Shown here: positions 8,735 through 17,655 of the stretch, piece after piece | How the letters are laid out: every line of letters begins with the position of its first letter | Numbering within the stretch: the stretch's first letter is position 1 | Source of the DNA: a virus | Virus record (IMG/VR): IMGVR_UViG_3300034524_000181 | Coordinates: 23,060 to 87,059 of that record | Direction: 5' to 3' (one strand) | DNA length: 64,000 nt | Position numbers and translations under genes: made by a program | The notes under the pieces: model-generated | What the model was told of the DNA's origin: nothing | Databases searched by the model: none | Seen by the model: the letters and a program-made list of their open reading frames with translations, nothing else

Positions 8735-9015
8735 GAGTACATTTTTTTATACACCCCAACATTTATTATAGATCCTTTTTACATTCGCCTAAAGTTAATG
8801 GGTATGAGCAACTACAGATATTTATTGAGCCGAAAGGTACCCACCTTGTCAAAAATGATAGTTGGAAAGAAGATTTTTTATTGCAACTTGAGTCAAATGC
8901 GATTCCTATAGTTAAATTTGCAGACGACAATAATTACAGGATTTGGGGATTCCATTTCTTTAACAGGGATTTAAGACGTAAAGAGTTTGATGAAGATATG
9001 AACCGACTTTTATAA
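8735..9015 (+). pseudogene. C-terminal remnant of a type III restriction endonuclease (Res)
   Basis: A frame without start codon reads SPKVNGYEQLQIFIEPKG, then DSWKEDFLLQL and YRIWGFHFFNRDLR, ending EFDEDMNRLL and TAA at 9013-9015. This is the conserved end of the helicase/nuclease subunit of type III restriction-modification enzymes. The upstream part is absent, the sequence adjoining the ISL3 element. It is a fossil of a defence locus at this site. Assignment rests on recognised C-terminal motifs only. Confidence 0.6.
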
Positions 9016-9078
9016 TATATCGCATTGATATAAGTTATTGATAAGTTTTTATTTGATTTACATCCATCCTGTATCCTC

Positions 9079-9101
9079 AACCCCCTATAAAAAAGGGGGT
9101 T
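9079..9101. repeat. Short hairpin AACCCCC/GGGGGTT
   Basis: AACCCCC and GGGGGTT form a 7-bp stem with an A-rich loop just after the restriction-gene remnant. It lacks a clean T-tract on the plus strand. It may be a degraded terminator. Confidence 0.45.
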
Positions 9102-9160
9102 ATCTAATCTGGTAACTCAACTATTAATTTTCAGGGTGGTTGATATGTTCCCGTAAACAA

Positions 9161-9240
9161 TAAAATAAGGGTTTCCTGACATTGCCACATCCGGCAAAGT
9201 GGCATGGAAAAAAGCTAAATGTCTGGAAACCCTTTATTTA
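9161..9240. repeat. Palindromic MITE-like element
   Basis: Imperfect 23-bp arms, 9161-9183 and 9218-9240, share AAGGGTTTCC and GACATT; a nested inner stem GCCAC/GTGGC lies in the loop. The whole 80 bp would fold into one long hairpin. There is no coding sequence inside. It lies next to the rlmD relics and could be a small non-autonomous element. Confidence 0.55.
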
Positions 9241-9256
9241 CAAGCTTTTCAGTTCT

Positions 9257-9310
9257 TTATTTCTCCACCCTTGACATCAATGTCACGCACTCCACATGGC
9301 TCGAGAGGAT
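9257..9310 (-). pseudogene. 3' remnant of rlmD-like methyltransferase gene
   Basis: Encodes only the C-terminal SHVECVTLMSRVEK and stop, the highly conserved end of 23S rRNA (uracil-C5)-methyltransferases. The DMFPRT block that normally precedes it directly is present just upstream on the same strand but is separated by about 30 extra bases and in another frame. No catalytic part is present here. Confidence 0.55.
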
Positions 9311-9435
9311 AGAACGAATGTCATTTGAGTATGTCCGTTCTCGGAAACATATCCACTGCATTTTTGGCACTATCGGTAGACGGGAACATGTCAACCAGCT
9401 ATAGTCTGCTAGTTAGATAGAATTTCAATAATTTT

Positions 9436-10020
9436 TTACAAATCAAACAAATCATAAACAGGTGGTTCGAGTCTATCCCAGTAGTCTCCTTCAGCTTCAA
9501 ACAAAGTTGCTATTCCAAACTCTATTGCACCGAATTCATTACGTTTGTATTCTTCCCAATTATCCCATGCTTCAGGGTTTACAACAATATTTTCACTAAT
9601 CATGGGTAACAAATTATTGATATATATTTTCTTCTTTTCTTCTGGCAAACTCAAGAGTTGCTGTTTATACTTTGCAAATAAAGCATCATTTTCCTTGAGC
9701 CAAGATATAATGCAATATGTTTTCTCGCCTTCTGGAAACACCATAACAAAAATATGCTTTGCTGAAACATTAGGATTTAGCAAGTTTTGTATTTTGTTCC
9801 CTTCCAAATCATGTGTCATAGCTTCAAAACCAGTACCCGCAAATCTAACTGGTTGATCAAACTCCCACACAACACTAGAAAGCACATCATAGTTACCAGT
9901 CAATAAAGCAGTATCAAAGATTTTTTTAACATTCTGAAAATCATCAATTGCCATATGCATTCCACGATATGGATTATCTTCATCTGGTATATCTGCTAAT
10001 GACGGTTTTATTTTAAACAT
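9436..10020 (-). CDS. Hypothetical protein (194 aa)
   Basis: Soluble, acidic, no signal peptide or membrane segment. Begins MFKIKPSLADIPDEDNPYRG and is rich in aromatic and acidic residues toward the end (EAEGDYWDRLEPPVYDLFDL). I do not recognise a family. It follows the P-type ATPase gene on the same strand after about 120 bp. It may be accessory, perhaps of the class of small enzymatic or immunity proteins near mobile elements, but nothing visible fixes a function. Confidence 0.6.
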   Translation of the reverse strand: MFKIKPSLADIPDEDNPYRGMHMAIDDFQNVKKIFDTALLTGNYDVLSSVVWEFDQPVRFAGTGFEAMTHDLEGNKIQNLLNPNVSAKHIFVMVFPEGEKTYCIISWLKENDALFAKYKQQLLSLPEEKKKIYINNLLPMISENIVVNPEAWDNWEEYKRNEFGAIEFGIATLFEAEGDYWDRLEPPVYDLFDL

Positions 10021-10144
10021 GTACCTTTCTATGTTAACAACTTCTTGCTTTGAAATGAGTCATAAAGCAACTTCACTTTCTTTATTGAGAGCGAAGTTGC
10101 TTTTGTTTAATTTAGGTTTTTGAGGAAAACCAAACTAAAATATA

Positions 10145-12682
10145 CTAACTGTTTTTATTTAAGTTCATATTGTTGAAAATTTTTACAATTTCATACCAAA
10201 GAACTGATACAGCTGCAATACCTACGGCTATAAAGAACTGTGATAATGATAATGGTGCAAGATTTAGAATTCTGTTAAGAGGAGTGTAAAGCATTAACAA
10301 AAGACCTGCAACAGTACCAATAATAACAGCCCACATAACTTTATCTTTAATTAGATATTTCATCGTCTTAAATGCATTATCATAATTTGAACTGTTTACT
10401 TGAACTAAAAATAAATTTGCAATCATTATAATACTAAGTCCCATTGTTCTCGCCAATTGTGGATTTTCAGGTTGTTGTTTAATAAGCATATAATATGTTC
10501 CAAAAGAAGCTATGAATATAGCCAGCCCCTGTAGAATACTTTTTGTCAATACTCCAGCTGTAAGAATTTTTTCATTAGGATCCCTTGGTTTTCGATCCAT
10601 TATGTTACTTTCAGCAGGCTGACGTTCTAAAACAATAGAACAAGTTGGGTCAATAATAAGCTCTAAAAGCACAACATGCACAGGAAGCAATAAAAGACTT
10701 GCAGGACTAATATTTAAAAGAGGTGCAAACAGTGATGCAAATGCAATAGGAATATGAATAGTAAATACATAACCTATAGCTTTTTTGATGTTATCATAAA
10801 TTCTTCTTCCATCTTCAATTGTATGAACAATTGTTGAAAAGTTATCATCCATCAAAATTAAATCAGCAGCTTCTCTTGCAACCTCAGAGCCACGCTTGCC
10901 CATTGCAATTCCTATATCTGCATATTTAAGAGCTGGAGCATCATTCACACCATCACCTGTCATGGCAACAACTTCACCATTTTCCTTAAATGCTTTAACT
11001 ATGCGCATTTTATGTTCCGGCAAAACTCTTGAAAATATATTTGCATCATGGACACGTTCCATAAGTTCAGAATCTGTCATATTGTTCAGTTCATCACCAG
11101 TAATAATATTATCGCTGTTTTTCATTCCAATTTGTTTTGCAATGGAACTTGCCGTGATTCCATTATCACCAGTAATCATTACTACACGAACCCCTGCTTT
11201 ATTACACATCTTGATATCTTCTTTCACAGATTCTCTTGGAGGATCAGCAAGACCAATTAAACCTAAAAATGTTAACTTGCAATCAGTAATATTATCAGGA
11301 ATGTCAGATTCACTCTTTGGATTCATTGTACCAACAGCTATTACTCTTAAACCTTCCCTTGACATTTCATTTATTTTATTTTCAATTTGCTTTCTTTGTT
11401 CGTCTGATAATTTGCATATAGTCAATATACTTTCAGGCGAACCTTTTGCTGCAATAACAATTTCTCCATCATGTCGCCAAACATGCCCCATCATTTTAAG
11501 TTCATTTGTAAATGCATATTCGGATATCAGTTCACCACCAAATAAATGGTCTTTTGAAATTCCAATGCTTTCACAATGTAAAAGCATTGCCTTCTCCATT
11601 GGGTCATATGCATCTGTTTCACAGCCAAGCCCCATAATTTCACATAAGTTATAATTATCATCATCAATTGCCCAAGTATCCTGAACAGCCATTTTGTTCA
11701 TTGTAATCGTACCTGTTTTATCTACACAAAGAACTGATACAGCACCTAATGTTTCAACAGAAGAAAGCTTGTGAACAAGAGACTGTTTTTTAGCAAGACG
11801 CCATGCACCCATAGATAAGAACACTGTCAATATAACAGGAAATTCTTCAGGTATCATAGCCATTGCTAAAGTTATTCCTGATAAAATACTTTCAATAATT
11901 CTATCTGTAAATTTATGATCCGGAATATTGAAATAAATTATTACTGTAACAAGAATAAATAAAATACCTGCTATTATTGCACATGTCTTAACAATGCTGT
12001 TTGTTTGCTTTTCTAAAGGCGTTGGACTGTCTGGAGCAGATGCTACATTAATACCTATTTTACCATACTCTGTATTAGAGCCTATTTTATCTACAAGAAT
12101 TGTAGCACTTCCTTGCGTAACGAGAGTACCTGCATAGCAGTAATCCTTGCGCCAATAATCTGTATTATTTTTATCGGCATTATCAACAGTCACTTTCCAA
12201 ACACCTACAGATTCACCTGTAAGAGATGATTCGTCAACACAAAGATCACTTGCCTTGATAACCTCACCATCAGCAGGAATTTTAACGCCTTCGTTGATTA
12301 TCATTAAATCAGTTGGGACTAAGTCTTCACTTAAAATTGTCTGCTCTTTTCCATCTCGAATAACTATTACATGTGGAGCTGATAAATCTTTAAGTGCATT
12401 TAATGTTTTGTCTGTCTTCCATTCCTGAATTATTTCTATACTGATGATACCAATTACAAAGATTAGCATAATCACACCATCTCGTGGTTCACCTAATATA
12501 AAATAGATGATTGATGCAACAATTAACAATAAAAACATCGGCTCTAAAACAATGTGAATAACCTTGCTAATAAAACTTTGTTTTTTTACAGTTGCCAGTT
12601 CGTTTTTACCAAACTGTTCCTGCAACTTTTTGGCTTGCTCACTTGTCAAGCCTTCTAAATTTTGATTTTTTTGTTCTGTCAT
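10145..12682 (-). CDS. P-type metal cation-transporting ATPase (probable Ni2+/Co2+/Fe2+ exporter)
   Basis: 845 residues with the full P2-type ATPase order: N-terminal cytoplasmic segment (EGLTSEQAKKLQEQFGKNEL), TM1-2, actuator domain with TGES near residue 155, TM3-4 with IPEEFP near 275 in place of the IPEGLP of typical Ca2+ pumps, phosphorylation motif DKTGTIT near 320, MITGDN, hinge TGDGVNDAPAL near 575 and six C-terminal helices. It uses ATP to export a divalent cation. The upstream NiCo riboswitch indicates that the physiological substrate is a transition metal such as Co2+, Ni2+ or Fe2+, although the sequence alone resembles calcium pumps. SD GAGGT precedes the ATG. It appears intact. 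Confidence 0.9.
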   Translation of the reverse strand: MTEQKNQNLEGLTSEQAKKLQEQFGKNELATVKKQSFISKVIHIVLEPMFLLLIVASIIYFILGEPRDGVIMLIFVIGIISIEIIQEWKTDKTLNALKDLSAPHVIVIRDGKEQTILSEDLVPTDLMIINEGVKIPADGEVIKASDLCVDESSLTGESVGVWKVTVDNADKNNTDYWRKDYCYAGTLVTQGSATILVDKIGSNTEYGKIGINVASAPDSPTPLEKQTNSIVKTCAIIAGILFILVTVIIYFNIPDHKFTDRIIESILSGITLAMAMIPEEFPVILTVFLSMGAWRLAKKQSLVHKLSSVETLGAVSVLCVDKTGTITMNKMAVQDTWAIDDDNYNLCEIMGLGCETDAYDPMEKAMLLHCESIGISKDHLFGGELISEYAFTNELKMMGHVWRHDGEIVIAAKGSPESILTICKLSDEQRKQIENKINEMSREGLRVIAVGTMNPKSESDIPDNITDCKLTFLGLIGLADPPRESVKEDIKMCNKAGVRVVMITGDNGITASSIAKQIGMKNSDNIITGDELNNMTDSELMERVHDANIFSRVLPEHKMRIVKAFKENGEVVAMTGDGVNDAPALKYADIGIAMGKRGSEVAREAADLILMDDNFSTIVHTIEDGRRIYDNIKKAIGYVFTIHIPIAFASLFAPLLNISPASLLLLPVHVVLLELIIDPTCSIVLERQPAESNIMDRKPRDPNEKILTAGVLTKSILQGLAIFIASFGTYYMLIKQQPENPQLARTMGLSIIMIANLFLVQVNSSNYDNAFKTMKYLIKDKVMWAVIIGTVAGLLLMLYTPLNRILNLAPLSLSQFFIAVGIAAVSVLWYEIVKIFNNMNLNKNS

Positions 12683-12771
12683 AATAAGTTACCTCCAGTT
12701 TTTGCTTTTTAAGCATTATTAAGATAGCTCTATGGCATTGCAAATTCTAATTATATGTTTCAAATAAGTAT

Positions 12772-12814
12772 AAAAAAACACACCTATGAAACATTTTACT
12801 GTCCCACAGATGTG
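12772..12814 (-). terminator. Regulated terminator of the NiCo riboswitch
   Basis: On the minus strand CACATCT (12814-12808) pairs with AGGTGTG (12785-12779), followed by seven T (12778-12772). The 5' arm is also part of the aptamer stem CAGAT/ATCTG, so terminator and ligand-bound aptamer exclude each other. This predicts metal-induced read-through into the ATPase gene. Confidence 0.7.
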
Positions 12815-12882
12815 AAATAATTCAATCTGCTGCTGTTTCCAGCCCGGCCCCACGAACAATATTGTTCATCGCCTGCTCAGTT
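12798..12882 (-). promoter_or_regulatory. NiCo (czcD) riboswitch aptamer
   Basis: The leader of the ATPase gene carries the conserved core of the NiCo/czcD riboswitch in order: ACTGAGCAGGCGATGAAC, GGCCGGGCTGG, GCAGCAGATTG and ACATCTGTGGGACAGT. The outer ACTG and CAGT close the multi-stem junction. This family binds Co2+ and Ni2+ cooperatively (and has been reported to respond to Fe2+) and turns on metal exporters. It lies between a consensus promoter (12922-12950) and the ATPase start, with a terminator as expression platform. Recognised by eye from consensus; not run through a covariance model. Confidence 0.85.
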
Positions 12883-12921
12883 TGTACCGTAGATTTATAT
12901 GCAGTGCAAAGAGATTTTTAT

Positions 12922-12950
12922 ATTATAATATATGAAAATTATTTTGTCAA
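12922..12950 (-). promoter_or_regulatory. Consensus sigma-A promoter of the ATPase transcript
   Basis: On the minus strand TTGACA (12950-12945), 17-bp spacer, TATAAT (12927-12922), a perfect consensus. Transcription would start near 12915 and give a leader of about 230 nt containing the NiCo riboswitch. Confidence 0.85.
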
Positions 12951-13057
12951 GTGCAATTCAATTTCCATTTTATATTATCCAATAATCAGGTGCTGATTAT
13001 ATATGTTGCAATTACAGTATTTGTTTACATTTTTTATATTAAAGTCATATTGTTGCC

Positions 13058-13528
13058 TTATTTAAGAATTATCTTTTTATGATATTCAATGGCAAAACAT
13101 CTATATGTATAAAGGAAAATATGCTGTATGCTTTTGTCAAACATTCCATCCTCGATAGGTTGAAATACCGTCTTATCGTGATATCCACAAAATCCTGTAA
13201 AAACAGTTGCTTCTTTTCTACCGTACACAGTCATTGGCGCAAATGGATTGTCCGATTTTGGACAAGGCATATACACTATACCATTAGAAGATAAACGCTT
13301 GATTATTTTATTGTTTTGGATTGAATGTGCCCCGATTATTTTTTCAGAGCATTCGTCTGATTTAGGATGTAGACATCTTTTAATTCTCGATTCTTTTCGC
13401 ACTTTTTTATAGGTTTCTAGAAGATTAAGTGGATTAGAATAGTAAACATCATCAGCTTTTCCAAGACAACATTTTTTATATTTTTTGCCGCTACCACATG
13501 GACAAGGATCATTTCTTCCTATTCTCAT
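13058..13528 (-). CDS. SEC-C motif protein with second zinc-binding region
   Basis: 156 residues. The N-terminus is a canonical SEC-C metal-binding motif, [16 protein letters not shown] (about 5-20). Further Cys/His pairs follow ([19 protein letters not shown]), an arrangement seen in SEC-C proteins of accessory regions. It ends ...[11 protein letters not shown]; many relatives are longer, so the C-terminus may be shortened. No partner is obvious. The role is unknown; the SEC-C motif itself mediates Zn2+ and protein or nucleic-acid interaction. Confidence 0.7.
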   Translation of the reverse strand: MRIGRNDPCPCGSGKKYKKCCLGKADDVYYSNPLNLLETYKKVRKESRIKRCLHPKSDECSEKIIGAHSIQNNKIIKRLSSNGIVYMPCPKSDNPFAPMTVYGRKEATVFTGFCGYHDKTVFQPIEDGMFDKSIQHIFLYTYRCFAIEYHKKIILK

Positions 13529-13636
13529 TATTTTTCACCTTCATTCGCAAATAGTACTAAACAAACCGTCGTGTCTTTCAACAGATTCTGAACTCCAGTT
13601 ATCCTAGTGTCTATAATAACATCTGTACTCAAAAAT

Positions 13637-14455
13637 CTATATTTCCTCACAACTGGTTATTTGCTCAGGCGGAATATCTATTTCGTCTTTTATATATAAG
13701 AACACTTCAGAAATCAAATTATTATTAGCTCGATCAATCGCACGGCTTACCATCCACCGTTTTATATGTACAATTTCCTCATCTGTCAGTTCTTCTTGAG
13801 TATCATTTAAGTCAAAATTGAACCGATGGATTTGATCTATCGTTGCGTAAAAATTCACTTTATAGCCTTTACTACGTTTAGCCCATTCTTCCTCCATCTT
13901 TTTCAAATCCGGAAAAGCAGCGGAAAGTTTCATCAAAAATTCTGGTCTTTCATGAATATTTGTTCCATAGGAAAAAATATCATCATTCATCATAAATCCA
14001 TTAACGCAATAGTCGTAATAAACTCGATGTGCAATCGGCTTGAGATATTTCTCCGGAGACATTGAATAATCATTATTCCTATACCAATCATAATCCACAT
14101 TGTACTCTTTACCTTTATAGAACAATAAACGTCTTTCCACATCAAAAAATACGCCATTGGATTTTAGCATTCTGCTTAATAGAGTATCCCCAGATAAAAC
14201 CTTTTGGAGATTCTTTAAGCCTTGACTATGAATTTCTCCGCATTCATCTAAAGACCCTATAACATGAAATCCCCATATTCTAATAGTATCCATATTGATG
14301 TTATTTACCTTTGCTGCATTGCGATCCCAAAATTTTTCAAACTCATTATTACTATTGATAATAAGCTCTTCAATATATTCTTCTCCAGACATATTAAAGA
14401 AAGTAAGTAAAAAATCATACGCTCTATCAGGTGTTCTCAAGTCAAAATCATACAT
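13637..14455 (-). CDS. Hypothetical protein (272 aa)
   Basis: Soluble protein beginning MYDFDLRTPDRAYDFLLTFF, with RIWGFHVIGSLDECGEI and NGVFFDVERRLLFYKGKEY in the middle. I do not recognise the family. The start of the downstream part of a two-gene unit: the upstream membrane protein (14477-14977) ends only about 20 bp before this start, so the two are probably co-translated. Its location between an ATPase region and a prophage edge and its AT-rich composition suggest horizontally acquired cargo, possibly phage-borne accessory or defence genes. Confidence 0.6.
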   Translation of the reverse strand: MYDFDLRTPDRAYDFLLTFFNMSGEEYIEELIINSNNEFEKFWDRNAAKVNNINMDTIRIWGFHVIGSLDECGEIHSQGLKNLQKVLSGDTLLSRMLKSNGVFFDVERRLLFYKGKEYNVDYDWYRNNDYSMSPEKYLKPIAHRVYYDYCVNGFMMNDDIFSYGTNIHERPEFLMKLSAAFPDLKKMEEEWAKRSKGYKVNFYATIDQIHRFNFDLNDTQEELTDEEIVHIKRWMVSRAIDRANNNLISEVFLYIKDEIDIPPEQITSCEEI

Positions 14456-14476
14456 TTAACTACCTACCTTCTATAA

Positions 14477-14977
14477 TCATAGCTTTGGTTTTGGCAACTT
14501 AATATTAGTGTTACCACCAAGAATGCTTGCGCCTATACCAACAACTGTAAAGACTGCCAATGTGCCTAACGAAATCATTCTCCAGTTAAATCCTTTGTTT
14601 TCTGTATCCTTACTTTCGGCCATTTTTGCAATTTCCATCATTTTTTCGATGTAATATTTTTTCTCCTCGAAAGGCAAGTCACCCTTCGCCAAACAAGTCT
14701 TTAAGGCATCAATGACTTCATTGTATATGTCATAGCACTGCTTGCTACTCGCTGAATTTCCATCCAGTGTTTTTTCCATGACACTTCTATAATCTTTCAG
14801 CACTTCCAAAGCCATTTTTGCAAACTCTGGGAATTGCTCTAACGCTTTCTTTGCAACTTCTGGCTCCATATTCTGCAGCATGGATGCAAAAGTCATAATT
14901 TTATCTTTTGTAATATACCGAAAATCCGGAATATTCAATTGTTGTAAAACTTCTCGTTCTGTTAATTGATTACTCAT
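14477..14977 (-). CDS. Hypothetical protein with C-terminal membrane helix (166 aa)
   Basis: A helical, charged N-terminal domain of about 125 residues (including AKKALEQFPEFAKMALEVLK) is followed by one transmembrane segment (MISLGTLAVFTVVGIGASIL, about 134-153) and a short NIKLPKPKL tail. The topology is a tail-anchored cytoplasmic protein. It precedes the 272-aa hypothetical gene and probably forms a two-gene unit with it. Membrane-anchored pairs of this type occur among prophage accessory genes, but no function can be assigned. Confidence 0.6.
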   Translation of the reverse strand: MSNQLTEREVLQQLNIPDFRYITKDKIMTFASMLQNMEPEVAKKALEQFPEFAKMALEVLKDYRSVMEKTLDGNSASSKQCYDIYNEVIDALKTCLAKGDLPFEEKKYYIEKMMEIAKMAESKDTENKGFNWRMISLGTLAVFTVVGIGASILGGNTNIKLPKPKL

Positions 14978-15018
14978 TATGTAATCCCCCTATCTTATTA
15001 AAGCATAAATTTGCTCCC

Positions 15019-15531
15019 TTAATCACAAAAACTCGATTTGTATTTCATTAGCGTATCTTCAACCTCATGCCAGATAGTTACCGTTTCACCGTCATCCTCA
15101 AATACTTTACCGTGACTTTTAGGTCCATCCAACTTCATCTGTGAGTAATTATTCTTAAAAGTTGGCACGTACAGTTCCGGGTTGTTTTCTTCACTGCATA
15201 AGCGTTCCATCATATCTATGGTAGCACGACCTGTGGCGGCAACCGCCTTAAAATAAGCACGGATGATCTTGTGGTTATATTGATTCGACTTTATAGCCCA
15301 TACTGGGATTCGTTGATTTGCTTTTCCGTAAAAATCCCTGTTTGTATCTTCATTCTGTCTTGCTATTGTTTTTGGGTTATAGGCTTGTGATGCTTTTTCA
15401 AAGGTTTTTGCAATATACCAACGCATACAGCTTTCCACTGCAACATCTTGTATTTCATTTGTTAAATTCAATGCGATGCAGAATTTCTCATACACATCTG
15501 CATCCACTGTAAAGGTCACGCTCTTATTCAC
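15019..15531 (-). CDS. Hypothetical protein with ribbon-helix-helix-like N-terminus (170 aa)
   Basis: The first 45 residues (MNKSVTFTVDADVYEKFCIA then QDVAVESCMRWYIAKTF) have the pattern of a ribbon-helix-helix DNA-binding domain with a short strand and two helices. The remainder (RIPVWAIKSNQYNHKIIRAY, AATGRATIDMMERLCS) is conserved in character but not recognised. It lies just beyond the recombinase cluster, separated from it by a terminator, so it may be the last prophage gene or the first gene of the neighbouring accessory region. It could act as an autoregulator. Confidence 0.55.
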   Translation of the reverse strand: MNKSVTFTVDADVYEKFCIALNLTNEIQDVAVESCMRWYIAKTFEKASQAYNPKTIARQNEDTNRDFYGKANQRIPVWAIKSNQYNHKIIRAYFKAVAATGRATIDMMERLCSEENNPELYVPTFKNNYSQMKLDGPKSHGKVFEDDGETVTIWHEVEDTLMKYKSSFCD

Positions 15532-15612
15532 CGTCTACACCTCCACTATTTACTCTATTACAAATTATACCACTAATTTGTAAATACTAATAAACTAATT
15601 TGTATTGACTCA

Positions 15613-15645
15613 TTAAAAAACACCCTGCATTTCAGCAAGGTGTTA
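15613..15645 (-). terminator. Terminator after the serine recombinase genes
   Basis: On the minus strand AACACCTTGC and GCAGGGTGTT form a stem with loop TGAAAT, followed by TTTTT. It lies 22 bp beyond the stop of the last recombinase gene. Confidence 0.75.
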
Positions 15646-15666
15646 GATTCTAATAACTATTTCTAT

Positions 15667-17238
15667 TCAATTTTCAATGTCTATACTAATGCCTGACTTA
15701 AATTCCACTTCAACCCTGCCATCGTGAATCGTAACTTTTTCAATAAGCCTCCTTACTAACTGTTCATCATATTCCTCTAACTCGCAGGATTGCTCATTAA
15801 AGAAATCAGTCATTTCAGCTATTCGTTGCCTTTTCCCTTCTCGCTCTGCATTCTCTACAAGTGCATTTTGCTTTAACTCCCGAAGTCGATAAATTTCATC
15901 AGCCACATCTTCATAGTCATTCTTGGATTTTGCTTGTATAAGGAGCTGTTGTTGTAACTCTTCCAATTTTCTATCAATATCATCGGTGGCATTATCATTT
16001 TTTTCATTAAGTACGGTAGCTATGTTTTTCTGCAAGGTTGAGAGGAAAGGCTCTTTGTTAGCCAAAAGTTCGTTAATAGCCCTGACCACTGCTGTCTGTA
16101 ATGTCTCCTCGTTTATGGTAGGGGCCGTACATTCAGATCCTTTTTCCTCTAAACGGCTGACGCATCTCCAAACAATAGACTTGTAACCTCGGTTATTCCA
16201 GTGTACTCGTCGGTAAATATCACCGCATTGCCCGCAGTAAACAATACTCGATAAGGCATATTTACTACTATAGACTCGCTTTTTACCGCCCTTACCGCCT
16301 CGGAGATTCGCTCTTCGAACCATCTCTTCTTGAACCTGCATAAAAAGGTCACGGGGAATGATAGGTTCATGGCTGTTTTCCACATAATACTGGGGAACAA
16401 TACCATTATTCTTGACACGCTTTTTGGAAAGGAAGTCAACCGTATAGGTCTTTTGCAAGAGTGCATCCCCGATGTATTTTTCATTCTGCAGTATCTTTTT
16501 CAGTGTTTCAGGTCTCCATTTTGCTTTGCCTGCCGCTGTTAGAACACCGTCTGCTTCCAGTCCTCTTGCTATTTGTAAAAGGCTCGCACCCTCAAGGTAC
16601 TCCCTGTAAATCCGTTTAACAACCTCAGCACCCTCTGGGTCAATCACCAATTGCTTATTTTCATCTTTGGTGTATCCAAGGAAACGCTTGTGGTTGACCT
16701 GAACTTCACCTTGCTGATAGCGATACTGAATACCCAGCTTAACGTTTTGGCTTAAGGACTGGCTTTCCTGTTGGGCAAGGGATGCCATAATGGTCAGCAG
16801 GACTTCACCCTTAGAATCCATGGTGTTTATATTCTCTTTTTCAAAGAACACAGCGATGTTTTTATCCTTTAACTGACGGATGTATTTAAGGCAGTCCAAC
16901 GTGTTTCTGGCAAATCGGCTTATGGATTTTGTGATGATCATGTCAATATTGCCTGCCATGCACTCTTCAATCATGCGGTTGAATTCATCACGCTTTTTGG
17001 TATTTGTACCTGTGATACCGTCATCCGCAAAAATCCCTGCCAATTCCCATTCCTTGTTCTTCTTAATATAATTTGTATAATGCTCAATCTGAATGTCATA
17101 GCTCGAAGCCTGCTCCTCACTATCCGTTGAAACACGGCAGTAAGCAGCCACTCGAATTTTGGGTTTGCTTTCACTATTTTTATTATTTCCGACTCGTTTA
17201 ATTGCTGGAATCACTGTTACATTCCTACTTACCGCCAC
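15667..17238 (-). CDS. Large serine recombinase (site-specific integrase)
   Basis: 523 residues starting at GTG (17238), with GAGGTG seven bases upstream; an ATG is not available in a sensible position. The N-terminal resolvase domain has [11 protein letters not shown] (catalytic Ser with the preceding Arg) and [12 protein letters not shown]. The recombinase domain follows (about 190-330), then a zinc ribbon with [10 protein letters not shown]...C...C near 350-395 and a coiled-coil C-terminus. It catalyses phage integration or excision by serine chemistry. Third of three recombinase genes transcribed together. Confidence 0.9.
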   Translation of the reverse strand: MAVSRNVTVIPAIKRVGNNKNSESKPKIRVAAYCRVSTDSEEQASSYDIQIEHYTNYIKKNKEWELAGIFADDGITGTNTKKRDEFNRMIEECMAGNIDMIITKSISRFARNTLDCLKYIRQLKDKNIAVFFEKENINTMDSKGEVLLTIMASLAQQESQSLSQNVKLGIQYRYQQGEVQVNHKRFLGYTKDENKQLVIDPEGAEVVKRIYREYLEGASLLQIARGLEADGVLTAAGKAKWRPETLKKILQNEKYIGDALLQKTYTVDFLSKKRVKNNGIVPQYYVENSHEPIIPRDLFMQVQEEMVRRANLRGGKGGKKRVYSSKYALSSIVYCGQCGDIYRRVHWNNRGYKSIVWRCVSRLEEKGSECTAPTINEETLQTAVVRAINELLANKEPFLSTLQKNIATVLNEKNDNATDDIDRKLEELQQQLLIQAKSKNDYEDVADEIYRLRELKQNALVENAEREGKRQRIAEMTDFFNEQSCELEEYDEQLVRRLIEKVTIHDGRVEVEFKSGISIDIEN

Positions 17239-17241
17239 TGG

Positions 17242-17655
17242 TTACACCTCACTTTCTATCAAACTGTAAGCATATTCTGCCTGCTTGTATGGGTCTTCAT
17301 ATTTTTGCACCAGAGACTTTGCTTTGAACTTTACAGGATAATCCGTTTTTGGTTCATCTTTAGGCTCCCATATCCTTCCTAGCTTTTCTGCTCGTTTTCG
17401 TCTTTCTACTCTGGCTTTTTCAAAGGTCTCCTCATCAATAATTGGAGGGTAGAATTCATCGCCAAGGTAGTGCTTATTCTGCAACATCTTACTTACTGTG
17501 GCATGGTAGCAGTCTATCCCAGCTTTTTTAGCAGCACCCTTCAAAGAAAGTCCTGCCAAGTATCCTGAAAATAATTCTTTTACCCGCTCCGATGCTATTT
17601 CATCCACAACAGCCTTACCGTTTTCAATTCTATATCCATAGGGTATGTGACCCAT
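17242..17655 (-). CDS. Short recombinase-domain protein lacking the catalytic domain
   Basis: 137 residues made almost entirely of a 'recombinase' DNA-binding domain (GHIPYGYRIENGKAVVDE, then SLKGAAKKAGIDCYHATV, MLQNKHYLGDEFYPPIIDEE). There is no resolvase domain and no catalytic serine. The ATG directly follows the TAG of the upstream recombinase, and its own stop is three bases before the next GTG, so all three are translationally coupled. Small proteins of this type recur between two large serine recombinases in clostridial elements and may act as an accessory or directionality factor; this is inference. Confidence 0.75.
   Translation of the reverse strand: MGHIPYGYRIENGKAVVDEIASERVKELFSGYLAGLSLKGAAKKAGIDCYHATVSKMLQNKHYLGDEFYPPIIDEETFEKARVERRKRAEKLGRIWEPKDEPKTDYPVKFKAKSLVQKYEDPYKQAEYAYSLIESEV

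Larger units (their letters stand above)
9137..9397. repeat. Attachment-site-like relic bounded by inverted 18-bp copies of an rlmD segment
   Basis: TGGTTGATATGTTCCCGT on the plus strand (9137-9154) recurs with one mismatch on the minus strand (9380-9397), and a third, more diverged copy lies on the minus strand at 9336-9359. The sequence encodes Val-Asp-Met-Phe-Pro, the conserved end of the 23S rRNA m5U methyltransferase RlmD, and 9257-9310 on the minus strand still encodes SHVECVTLMSRVEK. The 3' end of this gene is a known integration target of mobile elements. The arrangement looks like residues of several past integration and excision events. Confidence 0.55.

Noticed and set aside
10896-11654. 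252-codon plus-strand ORF antisense to the P-type ATPase
   Set aside because: It has no RBS, no recognisable domain and a composition that mirrors the ATPase codons; a shadow frame.
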